Notes under the pieces: generated by a model
The model's database searches: none
Told to the model about the DNA's origin: nothing
The model's input: the letters and a program-made list of their open reading frames with translations, nothing else
Part shown: positions 34,274 to 43,805 of the stretch, piece after piece
Numbering within the stretch: the stretch's first letter is position 1
Layout: every line of letters begins with the position of its first letter
NCBI GenBank assembly: GCA_024693715.1
Contig: JAILKS010000034.1
Coordinates: forward strand, 62,001-126,000
Reading direction: 5' to 3'
Source: Treponema sp.
Lineage (GTDB): Bacteria > Spirochaetota > Spirochaetia > Treponematales > Treponemataceae
Length of the DNA stretch: 64,000 nt
Program-made: the position numbers and the translations under genes

Positions 34274-35779
34274 ATGGAAAAAAGAATATATATAATCGGC
34301 GCTGGCTTTGCAGGACAGACAATTGCAGATGATATCAAAAGAAAAAAAATCTTCGGTAAAGTCAATGCCTTTCTGGATGATGATAAATCACTTATTGGAA
34401 CAACAATAGACGGAATACCGGTTTTAGGACCGATAAAATCTGTTGCTTCAATCCTCAATAATTCAGACATGGATGAAGCGATTATTGCCATTCCGTCGCT
34501 TACCGTAGAACAAACTAAAGAAATCTATGACACACTCAAAAAGAATAATTTTAATCATATAAAAATTCTTCCCGGAATAAGCCAGGTAATTGACGGTACT
34601 GCTCATTTTGTTCAGACACGTGAAATAAATCCTCTTGATATACTTGGAAGAACTCCTGTAACAATTTCCTTAAAACAAAGCCTTTCCTATTTACGCGGAA
34701 AACGAGTTTTAATTACAGGTGCAGGAGGCTCAATAGGTTCAGAGCTTGCCAGACAATTATTATCCGGTGGTGCAGAACGTCTTTATCTTTTCGGACATGG
34801 TGAAAATTCCATCTGTCAGATTTTCCGGGAGCTTAAGGTTTTACAGGCAGAAGGAATCGGTGAAAAAGCAACGATTGTTCCAATCATAGGAGATATGAGA
34901 GACAGACAATATGTTGATTACATCATAAAACACACAAGATGTAATGTCATATTTCACTGCGCTGCCTACAAGCACGTTCCAATGATGGAAGAAAACCAGG
35001 TTGCGGCAATAGAAAATAATGTATTCGGTACAAAAAATCTTCTTGATGCTGCAATTAAACATAATGTAAACCGTTTTGTCCTTATTTCGACAGACAAGGC
35101 TGTAGCACCGGTAAGTGTATATGGTGTTTCAAAAATGCTGTGTGAAAAACTTGTTCTTGATGCCGCAGCAAAAATAAAAGACAGTCATAACGCAATCATG
35201 TTCGTAAGATTTGGAAATGTACTTGGTTCAAGAGGTTCCATTTTACCTTTATTTCAAAATCAGATTAAGAACGGAGGTCCCCTCACTGTAACCGATGAAA
35301 AAATGGAACGCTATTTCATGACAATTCCGGAAGCCTGTTCTCTTGTTTTACAGACAGGGGGTGTTGGAGTAAACGGTCAGTCATATCTTCTGGATATGGG
35401 AGAACCTATTAAAATCATAGATCTTGCAAAACAAATCATTAAAATTTCAGGTCTTGAACTTGGAAAGGATATTGAGATTAAAATTGTCGGTGCAAGAAAA
35501 GGTGAACGCATTATAGAACCTTTGTGGCTTAAAGAAGAAAATCCTTCGCCTACAAAATACAAGAAAATTCTCACGCTTACAAACATTGAATATGACAAAG
35601 ACCGTCTGGAAACGCTTCTTGATTCTTTGTATCCTATTTGCTTTTATACACAAGGAAAAGAAAATGATTTCAGAAACCGAGAAAAACTTTTAAAGCTCTT
35701 GTGTGATGACTGCAAAACTTTAAATGATTTTTATGAAGAGATGAAAAAAGATAATCAACCAAGAACAGATATTTTATAG
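34274..35779 (+). CDS. Nucleotide-sugar 4,6-dehydratase (CapD/WbpM-like, soluble)
   Basis: A 501-residue SDR enzyme. Residues 1-135 are an N-terminal nucleotide-binding domain (IIGAGFAGQ), and 140-430 the catalytic domain with GAGGSIGSELARQLL and STDKAV. No transmembrane segments precede it, unlike WbpM or FlaA1. The family makes 4-keto-6-deoxy sugars from UDP-GlcNAc, the first step to diamino sugars. The catalytic region reads VYGVSK, a canonical YxxxK where many CapD/WbpM proteins have Met. The next gene, a DegT aminotransferase, fits the second step. It has its own strong promoter and starts the operon. Confidence 0.85.
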   Translation: MEKRIYIIGAGFAGQTIADDIKRKKIFGKVNAFLDDDKSLIGTTIDGIPVLGPIKSVASILNNSDMDEAIIAIPSLTVEQTKEIYDTLKKNNFNHIKILPGISQVIDGTAHFVQTREINPLDILGRTPVTISLKQSLSYLRGKRVLITGAGGSIGSELARQLLSGGAERLYLFGHGENSICQIFRELKVLQAEGIGEKATIVPIIGDMRDRQYVDYIIKHTRCNVIFHCAAYKHVPMMEENQVAAIENNVFGTKNLLDAAIKHNVNRFVLISTDKAVAPVSVYGVSKMLCEKLVLDAAAKIKDSHNAIMFVRFGNVLGSRGSILPLFQNQIKNGGPLTVTDEKMERYFMTIPEACSLVLQTGGVGVNGQSYLLDMGEPIKIIDLAKQIIKISGLELGKDIEIKIVGARKGERIIEPLWLKEENPSPTKYKKILTLTNIEYDKDRLETLLDSLYPICFYTQGKENDFRNREKLLKLLCDDCKTLNDFYEEMKKDNQPRTDIL

Positions 35780-35806
35780 AAAGGCAGAAACTGGAGATTA
35801 CGACAT

Positions 35807-37021
35807 ATGGCAGAAATAAAGGTTCCTTTTCACCGTGCATCAATTACTAAGGCAGAGAAAAAAGCTGTTTTAGACGTTCTTGATTCACACTGGCTCACTA
35901 CCGGAAAATACACCCTTGAATTTGAAAAAAAATTTGCAGCAAGTGTTGAAGATCCTGAAATTGCAGAAAAAAAAGGAAACGTTATTGCTCTAGCTGTAAA
36001 TTCAAATACTTCAGGGATGATTCTTGCTCTTGAAGCATGCGGTGTAAATGAAAAAAATGCCGTAATAACCACACCATATACATTTGTTTCAACTGCTGCC
36101 TGTGCCAGACATCTTGGTGCAGAAGTATTATTCGCAGATATAGAGGAAGATTCTTATAACATAGATCCTGCCAAAATCGAAGAAATTCTTAAAAAAGATA
36201 AAAAACATAAGGTAAAAGCAATTATTCCCGTACACATTGCAGGAAATATATGCAAAATGAAAAAAATCATGGAGCTAGCAGAAAAATATTCAACGGCAGA
36301 AAATAAAATATATGTAGTTGAAGATGCGGCACATTCTTATCCCTCGCCTACCGGCAACGGTTTTGCTGGTACAATAGGTGATGCAGGTGTTTTTTCATTT
36401 TATGTAACAAAAACAATTACTACTGCAGAAGGCGGTATGGTCTGTACAAGAAACAAAGATCTTGCAAAACGAATGACTGTCATGAGAATGCATGGCATGG
36501 ACAGAACTACATGGGACCGCTACACCTCATCAAAAGCATCGTGGGAATATGATATTATTGATGCCGGATATAAATTCAATCTGCCGGATGTTCTTTCTGC
36601 AATCGGTTACTGTCAGGTAGACCGTGCACAGCTATTTTATGAACAAAGGATGAAAATTGTCCAGAAATATAATAATGTCTTCAAAAACTATGATTTTCTT
36701 GAGCTTCCACCTGATTCTAAAGGAAATTCCTGGCATTTATATTTACTAAGAATTGTACCTGAAAAACTTAAAATCACACGTGATGAATTTGCGAAAAAAT
36801 TGCAGGAAAAAGGGATTGGTATTTCTGTACATTTTATTCCCCTGTTCCATTTTACCTATTGGAAAAAGCTTTATCCTGATTTTACGAAAGAAAAATATCC
36901 GAACGCCGAAAAGCAATACTCAAGGACTATATCGATTCCACTATTTCCGGAAATGACAAAAAAGCAGACAGATTATGTAATTAAAACTATAATTGAAACA
37001 GGATTAGAAAATAAAAAATAA
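35807..37021 (+). CDS. DegT/DnrJ/EryC1-family PLP aminotransferase
   Basis: A sugar aminotransferase of 404 residues. The PLP lysine is Lys202 in VTKTITTAEGG, and Asp173 (VEDAAH) pairs with the pyridine nitrogen. It likely aminates the 4-keto product of the upstream dehydratase (inference from order). It starts 27 bases after that gene; its stop TAA overlaps the ATG of the next gene by one base (TAATG), so coupling to the molybdo-hydroxylase subunit is strong. Confidence 0.9.
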   Translation: MAEIKVPFHRASITKAEKKAVLDVLDSHWLTTGKYTLEFEKKFAASVEDPEIAEKKGNVIALAVNSNTSGMILALEACGVNEKNAVITTPYTFVSTAACARHLGAEVLFADIEEDSYNIDPAKIEEILKKDKKHKVKAIIPVHIAGNICKMKKIMELAEKYSTAENKIYVVEDAAHSYPSPTGNGFAGTIGDAGVFSFYVTKTITTAEGGMVCTRNKDLAKRMTVMRMHGMDRTTWDRYTSSKASWEYDIIDAGYKFNLPDVLSAIGYCQVDRAQLFYEQRMKIVQKYNNVFKNYDFLELPPDSKGNSWHLYLLRIVPEKLKITRDEFAKKLQEKGIGISVHFIPLFHFTYWKKLYPDFTKEKYPNAEKQYSRTISIPLFPEMTKKQTDYVIKTIIETGLENKK

Positions 37022-39255
37022 TGGCAAAAAATAAGGAAGAAAATACAGTTCAGATTCGTTCTCTTGATGCAGACTTTTTTTACAGCGATATAGAAATGTC
37101 AGAAGCTTTATCTGCCGTTTTAATCCGAAGTCCGTCTCCTTCTGGAACAATTAAGAGCATTACGATAGATGAGCTTCCGGAAGGCTATTATCTTTTTTCT
37201 GCGGCTGATATTCCCGGTAAAAAATATTTTGAAATAAACAAAACTCCGATAAAAATCTTTGCATCTGACAATATCTCGTATACCGGCGAACCTGTAGGTA
37301 TTTTATGCGGACCTGATGAACATGTTCTCAAAGAGCTCCTTGAAAAAATAAACATAAACTTCAATGTTCAGAGTCTTGAATCTGCACTTAAAAATGTAAT
37401 CAATAATCAGAAAATAATGGCAGATAAAAACAAATCTTCTTCAGAGCTTTCATCCTTTGTATCACAGCTTAATGACATGCCGTCTTTGGACACAGTTCTT
37501 GATAAAACTCATGTTGAACAGAATGTTGAAGAAATAATTGCAAGCAGAGTTATAAAAACAGGAAAATATAAAAAATCACAGCTTGAAACTGCAGATAAAC
37601 TTTTGTTTAAAAACCTTCCGTACATTGTCGAACAGAAATGGTGTTTAAAACAACAGGCGCCTAACTGGGAAGAAACTACCGGAGCATTTTGTTTTTTCAG
37701 TGACAATATTATGTATGTTTATACTCCGACACGCTGGGTAAATTCAGTTATGGAAGCCGTAAGTGACGTAATAAAAATCCCAAAAGAAAATGTCGATGTA
37801 CATAAAACAAAAGTTTCCGGCATTTATTCAAAAGGTCTGCAGCTTACGACTCAGCTGACAACACAGGTTGCAGTTGCCGCTTATCTTACAAATAAACCGG
37901 TAAAATTGATTTTTACCCAGGATGAAGAGGACATGTTCCTTGCTCCCGGAATTGATGCGACATTTACCTACAAAACAGGTCTGTCCAAAGAAGGTGAATT
38001 AGTTGCGATGAACATCAATATTGAAATTGATGCCGGAAGCTCTAACCCCTTTGCACAGGAAATAACAGACAGACTTGCAATAGCTTCATGCAATTATTAT
38101 TCATGCAAGAATCTTTACATCAATGCATATTGTCATACTTCAAAAAAGCCTCCTACTTCAATTAATATTAAAAATGTTGAATCACAGGCTTTTTTTGCAA
38201 TTGAAAATCAGATTCAATCGTTAAGTCAACTGTCTCAATTCTATCCTGATGAAATAAGAAAGCTCAACATAACAAGAATTCCTTCGTTTCCGTTCCATCT
38301 CAACAATGAAAACAGAATAAATACTTTTGAAAGGGCAATAAAAATCAGTGACTTTAACCGTAAATATGCTTCATTCCACATGGATGCAATAGACCGTACT
38401 GAAAAAGGAACCACACCGTTTTTCGCACTTCCTTTGCGTGGAATTGGACTTGCAAGCGGCTACAATGTCAGCGACTACTACGGACAGTCAGCTATTACAA
38501 GCGACTGCAAAGTTACAGTAACCTTACAACAGGATAATAAAGTTATCATTCATGCAATAAAACCGTCATCAGTTATACAAGAGATGTGGAAAGAAACTGT
38601 AATGCAGACTCTGCAGATAAAAAAAGATAATATTTATATAGATTCAGATTTTCTTATAAATGAGATTCCTTCTGCACCTGATGATTCATTAAGCTCTATA
38701 GGAACAATGAATGAGCTTATAAAAAAATGCTGTCTTGAAATTCAGAAAAAAAGATTTCATAATCCGCTGCCAATATCATCACAAAAGGGACTTACCTCTT
38801 CTACAAAAAAAATCTGGGATAAGGATAAATTCCAGGGTAATCCTTACGGTGTTACATCCTTTGCAACTACAGTTGTTGAAGTTGAGGTTGATTCGTATAC
38901 CTTTAGTGAAAAAATCAAGGGAATCTGGATGACCATCGACTGCGGTGAACTTTTTGATGAAAGTGCCGCCTTACGAACCGTACGGCTTGAAATACAGCAG
39001 GAACTTGAAATGCTCGTAGAAGATAAAAACATTCCGTGCGATAACATCAACATAGAATTCATGCATTCTACCGAAAAATCAGGACAGATTGGCGGGCTTG
39101 TTCATAATACACTTCCTGCAGCATTTGCAGCGGCTTTATCACATGCGCTTATAACACAGCTTACAATGCTTCCATGTACCGAAAAACAGCTTTTCGAGCT
39201 TATTAAGGAAAGGGAAAAACAGAAAAATAAATCAGGAGAAAAAGATACACAATGA
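37021..39255 (+). CDS. Divergent xanthine-dehydrogenase-family molybdopterin-binding subunit
   Basis: A 744-residue protein with the aldehyde oxidase/xanthine dehydrogenase large-subunit layout: an N-terminal a/b-hammerhead-like part (about 10-110), then the molybdopterin domains. The family calls for GGGFGGK (Moco site), an RGFG segment and the GxGE catalytic Glu near the C-terminus. Here the first reads about SGIYSKG near 265, the RGFG segment is not recognisable, and the GxGE equivalent at 690-692 reads IGG, so the catalytic Glu is absent. The active site is therefore probably altered. It is coupled on both sides, to the aminotransferase by one base and to the [2Fe-2S] subunit by 4 bases. 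Confidence 0.75.
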   Translation: MAKNKEENTVQIRSLDADFFYSDIEMSEALSAVLIRSPSPSGTIKSITIDELPEGYYLFSAADIPGKKYFEINKTPIKIFASDNISYTGEPVGILCGPDEHVLKELLEKININFNVQSLESALKNVINNQKIMADKNKSSSELSSFVSQLNDMPSLDTVLDKTHVEQNVEEIIASRVIKTGKYKKSQLETADKLLFKNLPYIVEQKWCLKQQAPNWEETTGAFCFFSDNIMYVYTPTRWVNSVMEAVSDVIKIPKENVDVHKTKVSGIYSKGLQLTTQLTTQVAVAAYLTNKPVKLIFTQDEEDMFLAPGIDATFTYKTGLSKEGELVAMNINIEIDAGSSNPFAQEITDRLAIASCNYYSCKNLYINAYCHTSKKPPTSINIKNVESQAFFAIENQIQSLSQLSQFYPDEIRKLNITRIPSFPFHLNNENRINTFERAIKISDFNRKYASFHMDAIDRTEKGTTPFFALPLRGIGLASGYNVSDYYGQSAITSDCKVTVTLQQDNKVIIHAIKPSSVIQEMWKETVMQTLQIKKDNIYIDSDFLINEIPSAPDDSLSSIGTMNELIKKCCLEIQKKRFHNPLPISSQKGLTSSTKKIWDKDKFQGNPYGVTSFATTVVEVEVDSYTFSEKIKGIWMTIDCGELFDESAALRTVRLEIQQELEMLVEDKNIPCDNINIEFMHSTEKSGQIGGLVHNTLPAAFAAALSHALITQLTMLPCTEKQLFELIKEREKQKNKSGEKDTQ

Positions 39256-39755
39256 ACATACCGGTAACTTTAAACGGAAATAAAATGATAATTGAAGCGA
39301 ATCCTGATGAATCACTCATGAAAGTTTTGAGAACACAGGGCTGTTCATCTGTAAAATGCGGCTGTTCTCAAGGACACTGCGGCTCATGTGCTGTTTTACT
39401 TGATGATAATCCGGTCGCAACCTGTAAAATTCCTATCGGAATAATCCGCGATGGTGATATTGTAACTCTGGATTATTTTGCAAGAACAAAAGAATATTCA
39501 ATCATCATGCAGGGGTTTGATCTTGCAGGAATAAAGCTATGCGGTTACTGTAATGCAGGAAAAGTTTTTTCTGCCTATCAGATTTTAAAAATGAACAGAA
39601 ATCTCTCGCGAAACGAAATTGCAAATTTTGTAAATAATCTTTCACCATGCTGCACGGATATAAACACTCTTGTTAACGGTATTGTAATAGCACGTGAGAT
39701 TTACAACAAAGGATATGAAGAAATAATCAAGCGATATAAAAGAGGTAAAAAATGA
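39252..39755 (+). CDS. [2Fe-2S] subunit of the xanthine-dehydrogenase-like enzyme
   Basis: A 167-residue iron-sulfur subunit. The plant-type cluster has Cys38, 43, 46 and 58 (CSQGHCGSC). The second cluster keeps CGYC (Cys97, 100), but the usual CRCTGY reads SPCCTD (131-136), so one cysteine is Ser131 and the pair at 133-134 is adjacent. Whether the second cluster assembles is uncertain. It overlaps the large-subunit gene by 4 bases and the FAD gene by 4 bases. Confidence 0.85.
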   Translation: MNIPVTLNGNKMIIEANPDESLMKVLRTQGCSSVKCGCSQGHCGSCAVLLDDNPVATCKIPIGIIRDGDIVTLDYFARTKEYSIIMQGFDLAGIKLCGYCNAGKVFSAYQILKMNRNLSRNEIANFVNNLSPCCTDINTLVNGIVIAREIYNKGYEEIIKRYKRGKK

Positions 39756-40546
39756 AAACTGTTCTGCTTGCAAAAAACATTCCTGAACTCCTCTTTCAGA
39801 TTAACAACAACAAGGACATACGCGTTGTCGGAGGCTGTACAAACCTTACATCTGACCCCGAAAAGATTGTTTCAACACATGGCATTAAAGAACTTTCTCA
39901 GATTATCCGTCACGAACGCTACATAGACGCAGGTCCTGGCACAAAAATCATGCAGCTTATAAACGTAGGAGTTAATCACATCCCGCAGGTTTTATACGAT
40001 GCGTTAATAAGCATAGCTAATCCTCTTATACAGAACATCGCAACTATAGGAGGAAATATCTGTCATGAAGGACAAAAACTTACTCTTTTTGCACCACTTA
40101 TGGTTTTAGATGCAAAAATTGAATACAAAAATCAGACAGAAACTCATGTAGAATCAATCCTTAATTTCAAAAAGCTTCCGGAAAAATATATTCTTACAAA
40201 TATAAGGATTCCTATTCCTGATTCAAATATTTCAATTTTCAGAAGAATAGGACCGGAACATTCAATAAATGAGCAGTCTGCATCCTTTGCATTCATAGCA
40301 ACAACTGAAAAAAATACTCTGGTAGAAATGCATCTTGCCTTTGCCGGACCTTTTGCTTTCAGAAGCAGACAGTTAGAAAGCAACATCATGGGACATAAGC
40401 TTCCATTAACTAACAAGGATATTTCCGGAATAATGCAGACAATCGAATCAGAATTTAACGAAGCGTGTAAAGATCAGATGATTAGTGAAGTAATGATTCA
40501 GCAGTTTTTGAATCTTGCAAGATACAGTTTTGAACAATTAACTTAA
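39752..40546 (+). CDS. FAD-binding subunit of the xanthine-dehydrogenase-like enzyme
   Basis: A 264-residue protein of the CoxM/XdhB type. The FAD motif VVGGCTNL is near 26-33 and IATIGGNICHEG near 92-103. The C-terminal CO-dehydrogenase-flavoprotein-like domain is present. It passes electrons from the Fe-S clusters to an acceptor such as NAD. It is the last gene of the cluster; phosphohexomutase follows after 60 bases. Confidence 0.85.
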   Translation: MKTVLLAKNIPELLFQINNNKDIRVVGGCTNLTSDPEKIVSTHGIKELSQIIRHERYIDAGPGTKIMQLINVGVNHIPQVLYDALISIANPLIQNIATIGGNICHEGQKLTLFAPLMVLDAKIEYKNQTETHVESILNFKKLPEKYILTNIRIPIPDSNISIFRRIGPEHSINEQSASFAFIATTEKNTLVEMHLAFAGPFAFRSRQLESNIMGHKLPLTNKDISGIMQTIESEFNEACKDQMISEVMIQQFLNLARYSFEQLT

Positions 40547-40606
40547 TCACTTTAAAATTCAAAAAAAATAGGTTATTATAAATATATATAAATCAGGAGT
40601 TATAGT

Positions 40607-42352
40607 ATGGATAAATCAGAAATATTACAAAAAGCAAAAGATTATATCAATGCTGAGCAGGATAAAAGATTCAGCAGGGAAATTGAAGACTTAATCGCAC
40701 AGGAAAACTATACGGAGCTGGAAGACCGCTTCTATCAGACTTTGGAATTTGGTACTGGTGGACTTAGAGGCATTATGGGTGGCGGAACTAACCGCATGAA
40801 TACACTCGAAATCAACATGGCAACACAAGGACTTGCAAACTATGTAATAAAAGCATTTCCTGAAAAAGCTAAGGCAGGTACATTAAGTGCAGTTATTGCT
40901 TATGACAGCCGTTTAAACTCTGATGTTTTCGCAGAAGCAACAGCATTGATTTTCGCTGCAAATGGAATCAAAGCATATCTTTTCTCAAGCCTTCGCCCTA
41001 CTCCAGAGCTTTCCTTCGCAATCAGATCACTTAAGGCAGATACAGGCGTCGTAGTTACAGCATCTCACAACCCACGCATGTACAACGGATATAAGGCATA
41101 CTGGAATGACGGAGCACAGGTTATTGAACCTCATGATGTCGGGATCATTGAAGAAGTTAACAAAGTAAAAGAAGTAAAAACAATGACTCGTGTTGAGGCA
41201 ATCGCAAGAGGAAAACTTGAAATCATTGATAAAGAAATTGATGAAAAATTCTGGGATATGTGTAAGGCACAGCTTTTCCGCCCTGATCTCATCAAGGAAA
41301 AAGCAAAGGATGTAAGAATTGTTTATACACCATTGCACGGTACAGGAGCAATGCATGTTGAAAAGGTTCTTGGTGATTTGGGACTTAATATAATTACAGT
41401 TCCAGAACAGCGTGAACCTGATGGAAATTTCCCAACAGTTGAAAAACCAAATCCTGAAGAAAAGCCTGCACTTAAAATGGCAGTTGATCTTGCGATTAAA
41501 GAAAAAGCAGATGGTCTTATGGCAACTGACCCTGATTCTGACCGCTTCGGAACAGCTTTCCCTGATAAAAACGGAAATTTTGTATTGTTAAGCGGAAACC
41601 AGATGGGTGCACTTTTAATGGAATATGTATTCCTTTCAAGAAAAGAATTCAACAAAATGCCTTCAAATGCAGCATGCGTACGTTCTATTGTAACATCGCC
41701 GTTCGGTGATTATATCTGTAAAAAATTCAATGTTACTATGCTTGAATGTCTGACAGGTTTTAAATGGATCGCAAACGTAGAAGCAACCTTTGAAAAAAGC
41801 GGAAAATATGAATATGTTTTCGGACTTGAAGAAAGCTATGGTTATAAGATTGAAAAGGAAGTAATGGATAAGGACGGTGTTTCTGCTGCTGCAATGTGTG
41901 CCGAAATGATTTTATACTGGCGTTCTAAGGGAAAAAGTCTTCTTGAACATCTTGATGACATGTATAAAACATACGGATATTTTGAAGACCGTTCAATTTC
42001 ACAGAATTTCCCGGGTCAAAGCGGTGTTGCAACAATGAAAAACATGATGGCATCTTTGAGAACATCATCTCCTGCTACACTTGGAGGCCAGAAAGTTGTA
42101 AAAGTCAGAGATTTAATGAACGATCCTGAATTACCAAAGAGCAATGTACTTCAGTTCTATCTTGAAAGCGGAACAATCGTAAGTGCAAGACCTAGTGGAA
42201 CAGAACCGAAAATAAAGTTCTATATCAATTCTATGGTTCCTGCCGGTGATGGTTCAGATGAATGGCTTGCCCAGGCAAAAGAAAAAGCTGCAAAGCTTTG
42301 TGATGGAATTTCTGCAGATATTCAAAAAGTTATAGATGCAGCATCCAAATAG
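40607..42352 (+). CDS. Phospho-sugar mutase (phosphoglucomutase/phosphomannomutase type)
   Basis: A 581-residue alpha-D-phosphohexomutase that interconverts hexose-1- and -6-phosphates. The catalytic TASHNPRMYNGYK has Ser153, the metal loop ATDPDSDRFG is present, and the C-terminal phosphate-binding loop reads RPSGTEPKIKFY. The length fits the longer PgcA-like subgroup. An AGGAG Shine-Dalgarno precedes the start. It may supply glucose-1-phosphate for nucleotide sugars, and its end overlaps the start region of the exonuclease frame. Confidence 0.95.
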   Translation: MDKSEILQKAKDYINAEQDKRFSREIEDLIAQENYTELEDRFYQTLEFGTGGLRGIMGGGTNRMNTLEINMATQGLANYVIKAFPEKAKAGTLSAVIAYDSRLNSDVFAEATALIFAANGIKAYLFSSLRPTPELSFAIRSLKADTGVVVTASHNPRMYNGYKAYWNDGAQVIEPHDVGIIEEVNKVKEVKTMTRVEAIARGKLEIIDKEIDEKFWDMCKAQLFRPDLIKEKAKDVRIVYTPLHGTGAMHVEKVLGDLGLNIITVPEQREPDGNFPTVEKPNPEEKPALKMAVDLAIKEKADGLMATDPDSDRFGTAFPDKNGNFVLLSGNQMGALLMEYVFLSRKEFNKMPSNAACVRSIVTSPFGDYICKKFNVTMLECLTGFKWIANVEATFEKSGKYEYVFGLEESYGYKIEKEVMDKDGVSAAAMCAEMILYWRSKGKSLLEHLDDMYKTYGYFEDRSISQNFPGQSGVATMKNMMASLRTSSPATLGGQKVVKVRDLMNDPELPKSNVLQFYLESGTIVSARPSGTEPKIKFYINSMVPAGDGSDEWLAQAKEKAAKLCDGISADIQKVIDAASK

Positions 42353-42374
42353 AATACTCAAGGACTTTAAAAAA

Positions 42375-42905
42375 ATGCATCTGCTATATGAGGCAGGTGC
42401 AGTTTTTACTGCAATAGATACAGAAACAACATCAATTACTCCCAAAAACGGCAGGATAATGGAAATTGGGGCCGTAAAATTTGATAAGGACGGCATCATA
42501 TCTACATTTAACCAGCTTTTTAATCCTCAGTGCATAATTCCACCGTTCGTTTCACAACTTACAGGAATTACACAAAGGATGGTAATCACAAGTCCGCTTA
42601 TTTCAGAAAAGCTCCCTGATTTTATAAAAATGATTGAAAACACGATTCTTATTGCTCATAATGCACAATTTGATTTGAATTTCATCAACGCCGAATGCAT
42701 ACGCTTTGAGCTTGAACCGACTGGCAACAAAGCAATAGATACGCTTCAGTTTTCTCGATGGTTTTATCCGTCAATGGAAAAACACAAGCTTGATTATCTT
42801 GCTCAACAATTAAAAATAGACTCTGGTCATTCACACAGGACCTATGATGATGCAAATGCATGTATGCATCTTTTCGTTAAGATGTGTACTGAATCAAAAG
42901 ATTAA
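42375..42905 (+). CDS. DnaQ-like 3'-5' exonuclease (DEDDh)
   Basis: An exonuclease of the DNA polymerase epsilon/proofreading type. It carries AIDTETTSITPKNGRI (motif I, D and E), IAHNAQFDLNF (motif II) and SHRTYDDANAC (motif III, H and D), so the DEDDh set is complete. I choose the ATG at 42375 (176 residues) because AAGGA lies 10 bases upstream. An in-frame ATG at 42336 would overlap the mutase by 17 bases with no Shine-Dalgarno. Its end overlaps the convergent LysM gene by 4 bases. Confidence 0.9.
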   Translation: MHLLYEAGAVFTAIDTETTSITPKNGRIMEIGAVKFDKDGIISTFNQLFNPQCIIPPFVSQLTGITQRMVITSPLISEKLPDFIKMIENTILIAHNAQFDLNFINAECIRFELEPTGNKAIDTLQFSRWFYPSMEKHKLDYLAQQLKIDSGHSHRTYDDANACMHLFVKMCTESKD

Positions 42906-43765
42906 TTTCTCGGTGCTTTAGCCGGATCTATAGGATGTCCGTTCTGGAAAACCATAAAAGTAATCTGAGATTTACCGCTTATTGAATCAACACCGGCAGT
43001 TCCTATTTCTTTACCGAAAAGAACATAATCACCCTTCTTTACCTTTACGTTATTAACACCCATATATGAATAAATAATTCCTGTCTGAGACTGTACAAAA
43101 ATAACCTGTCCAAATCCACGGTAAACACCAATATACATTACAGTTCCTTCACGGATACAGGTAACTTTTTCATTTGCAGCTGCTGAAAGCTGAACTCCTG
43201 AAGCTTTTCCTTTTAACGTAGTAACTTTAGGATTTTTTACCGGCCACACGGTTGATGAATCTGCCTGAACTGTTTTGCCATAATTTCGTGTATCAGGAGC
43301 TTTTGTCGCAACTGCAGGTGTTTCCGTTGAAGTTTTTACAGATGTATCTTTAATCTTAAGTTTCTGTCCTACTTTTATGACTGTATTAGCATCAAGATTA
43401 TTGAGTGCAAGAAGTTCTGCAACTGTCATATTATTTCTTTTTGCAATCGAATAAAGTGTATCTCCTTTTACAACAGTATAAACTGTTGTTTTTACATTAA
43501 CGGTTGTTTTTGAATCATCAGTATTAAGTGCAACAGCATTATTAATATCAGCTTTTGGGATAATTAATTTCTGTCCTTCTTTTATGACAGTCTTATCTGT
43601 AATATTATTTGCAGAGCATAATTCCGCAACAGTAATCTGATATTTCCTGCTTATAGAATATAAAGTATCACCCTTCTGAACCTTATAGGAAGAATCAGCA
43701 TAAATAAAAGCGGATAATATAATAAACAATACAATTCCGATAGATATTTTACGTAAATTTCTCAT
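42902..43765 (-). CDS. LysM-LytM protein, NlpD-like with degenerate peptidase
   Basis: A 287-residue exported protein: signal peptide (about 1-24), two LysM peptidoglycan-binding domains (YKVQKGDTLYSISR at about 27-40, YTVVKGDTLYSIAK at about 96-109) and a C-terminal M23/LytM domain (about 190-287). The M23 zinc ligands are not clear: the final HxH region reads TFMVFQNGHPIDP and the first motif is absent. This resembles NlpD or EnvC, which activate amidases without cutting themselves. It is the last gene of the cheW-recN block, 40 bases after the HD gene. Confidence 0.88.
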   Translation of the reverse strand: MRNLRKISIGIVLFIILSAFIYADSSYKVQKGDTLYSISRKYQITVAELCSANNITDKTVIKEGQKLIIPKADINNAVALNTDDSKTTVNVKTTVYTVVKGDTLYSIAKRNNMTVAELLALNNLDANTVIKVGQKLKIKDTSVKTSTETPAVATKAPDTRNYGKTVQADSSTVWPVKNPKVTTLKGKASGVQLSAAANEKVTCIREGTVMYIGVYRGFGQVIFVQSQTGIIYSYMGVNNVKVKKGDYVLFGKEIGTAGVDSISGKSQITFMVFQNGHPIDPAKAPRN

Positions 43766-43805
43766 AAAATTATTATCGGAAAAAAATCGATTTTTTTTGA
43801 ATAAA

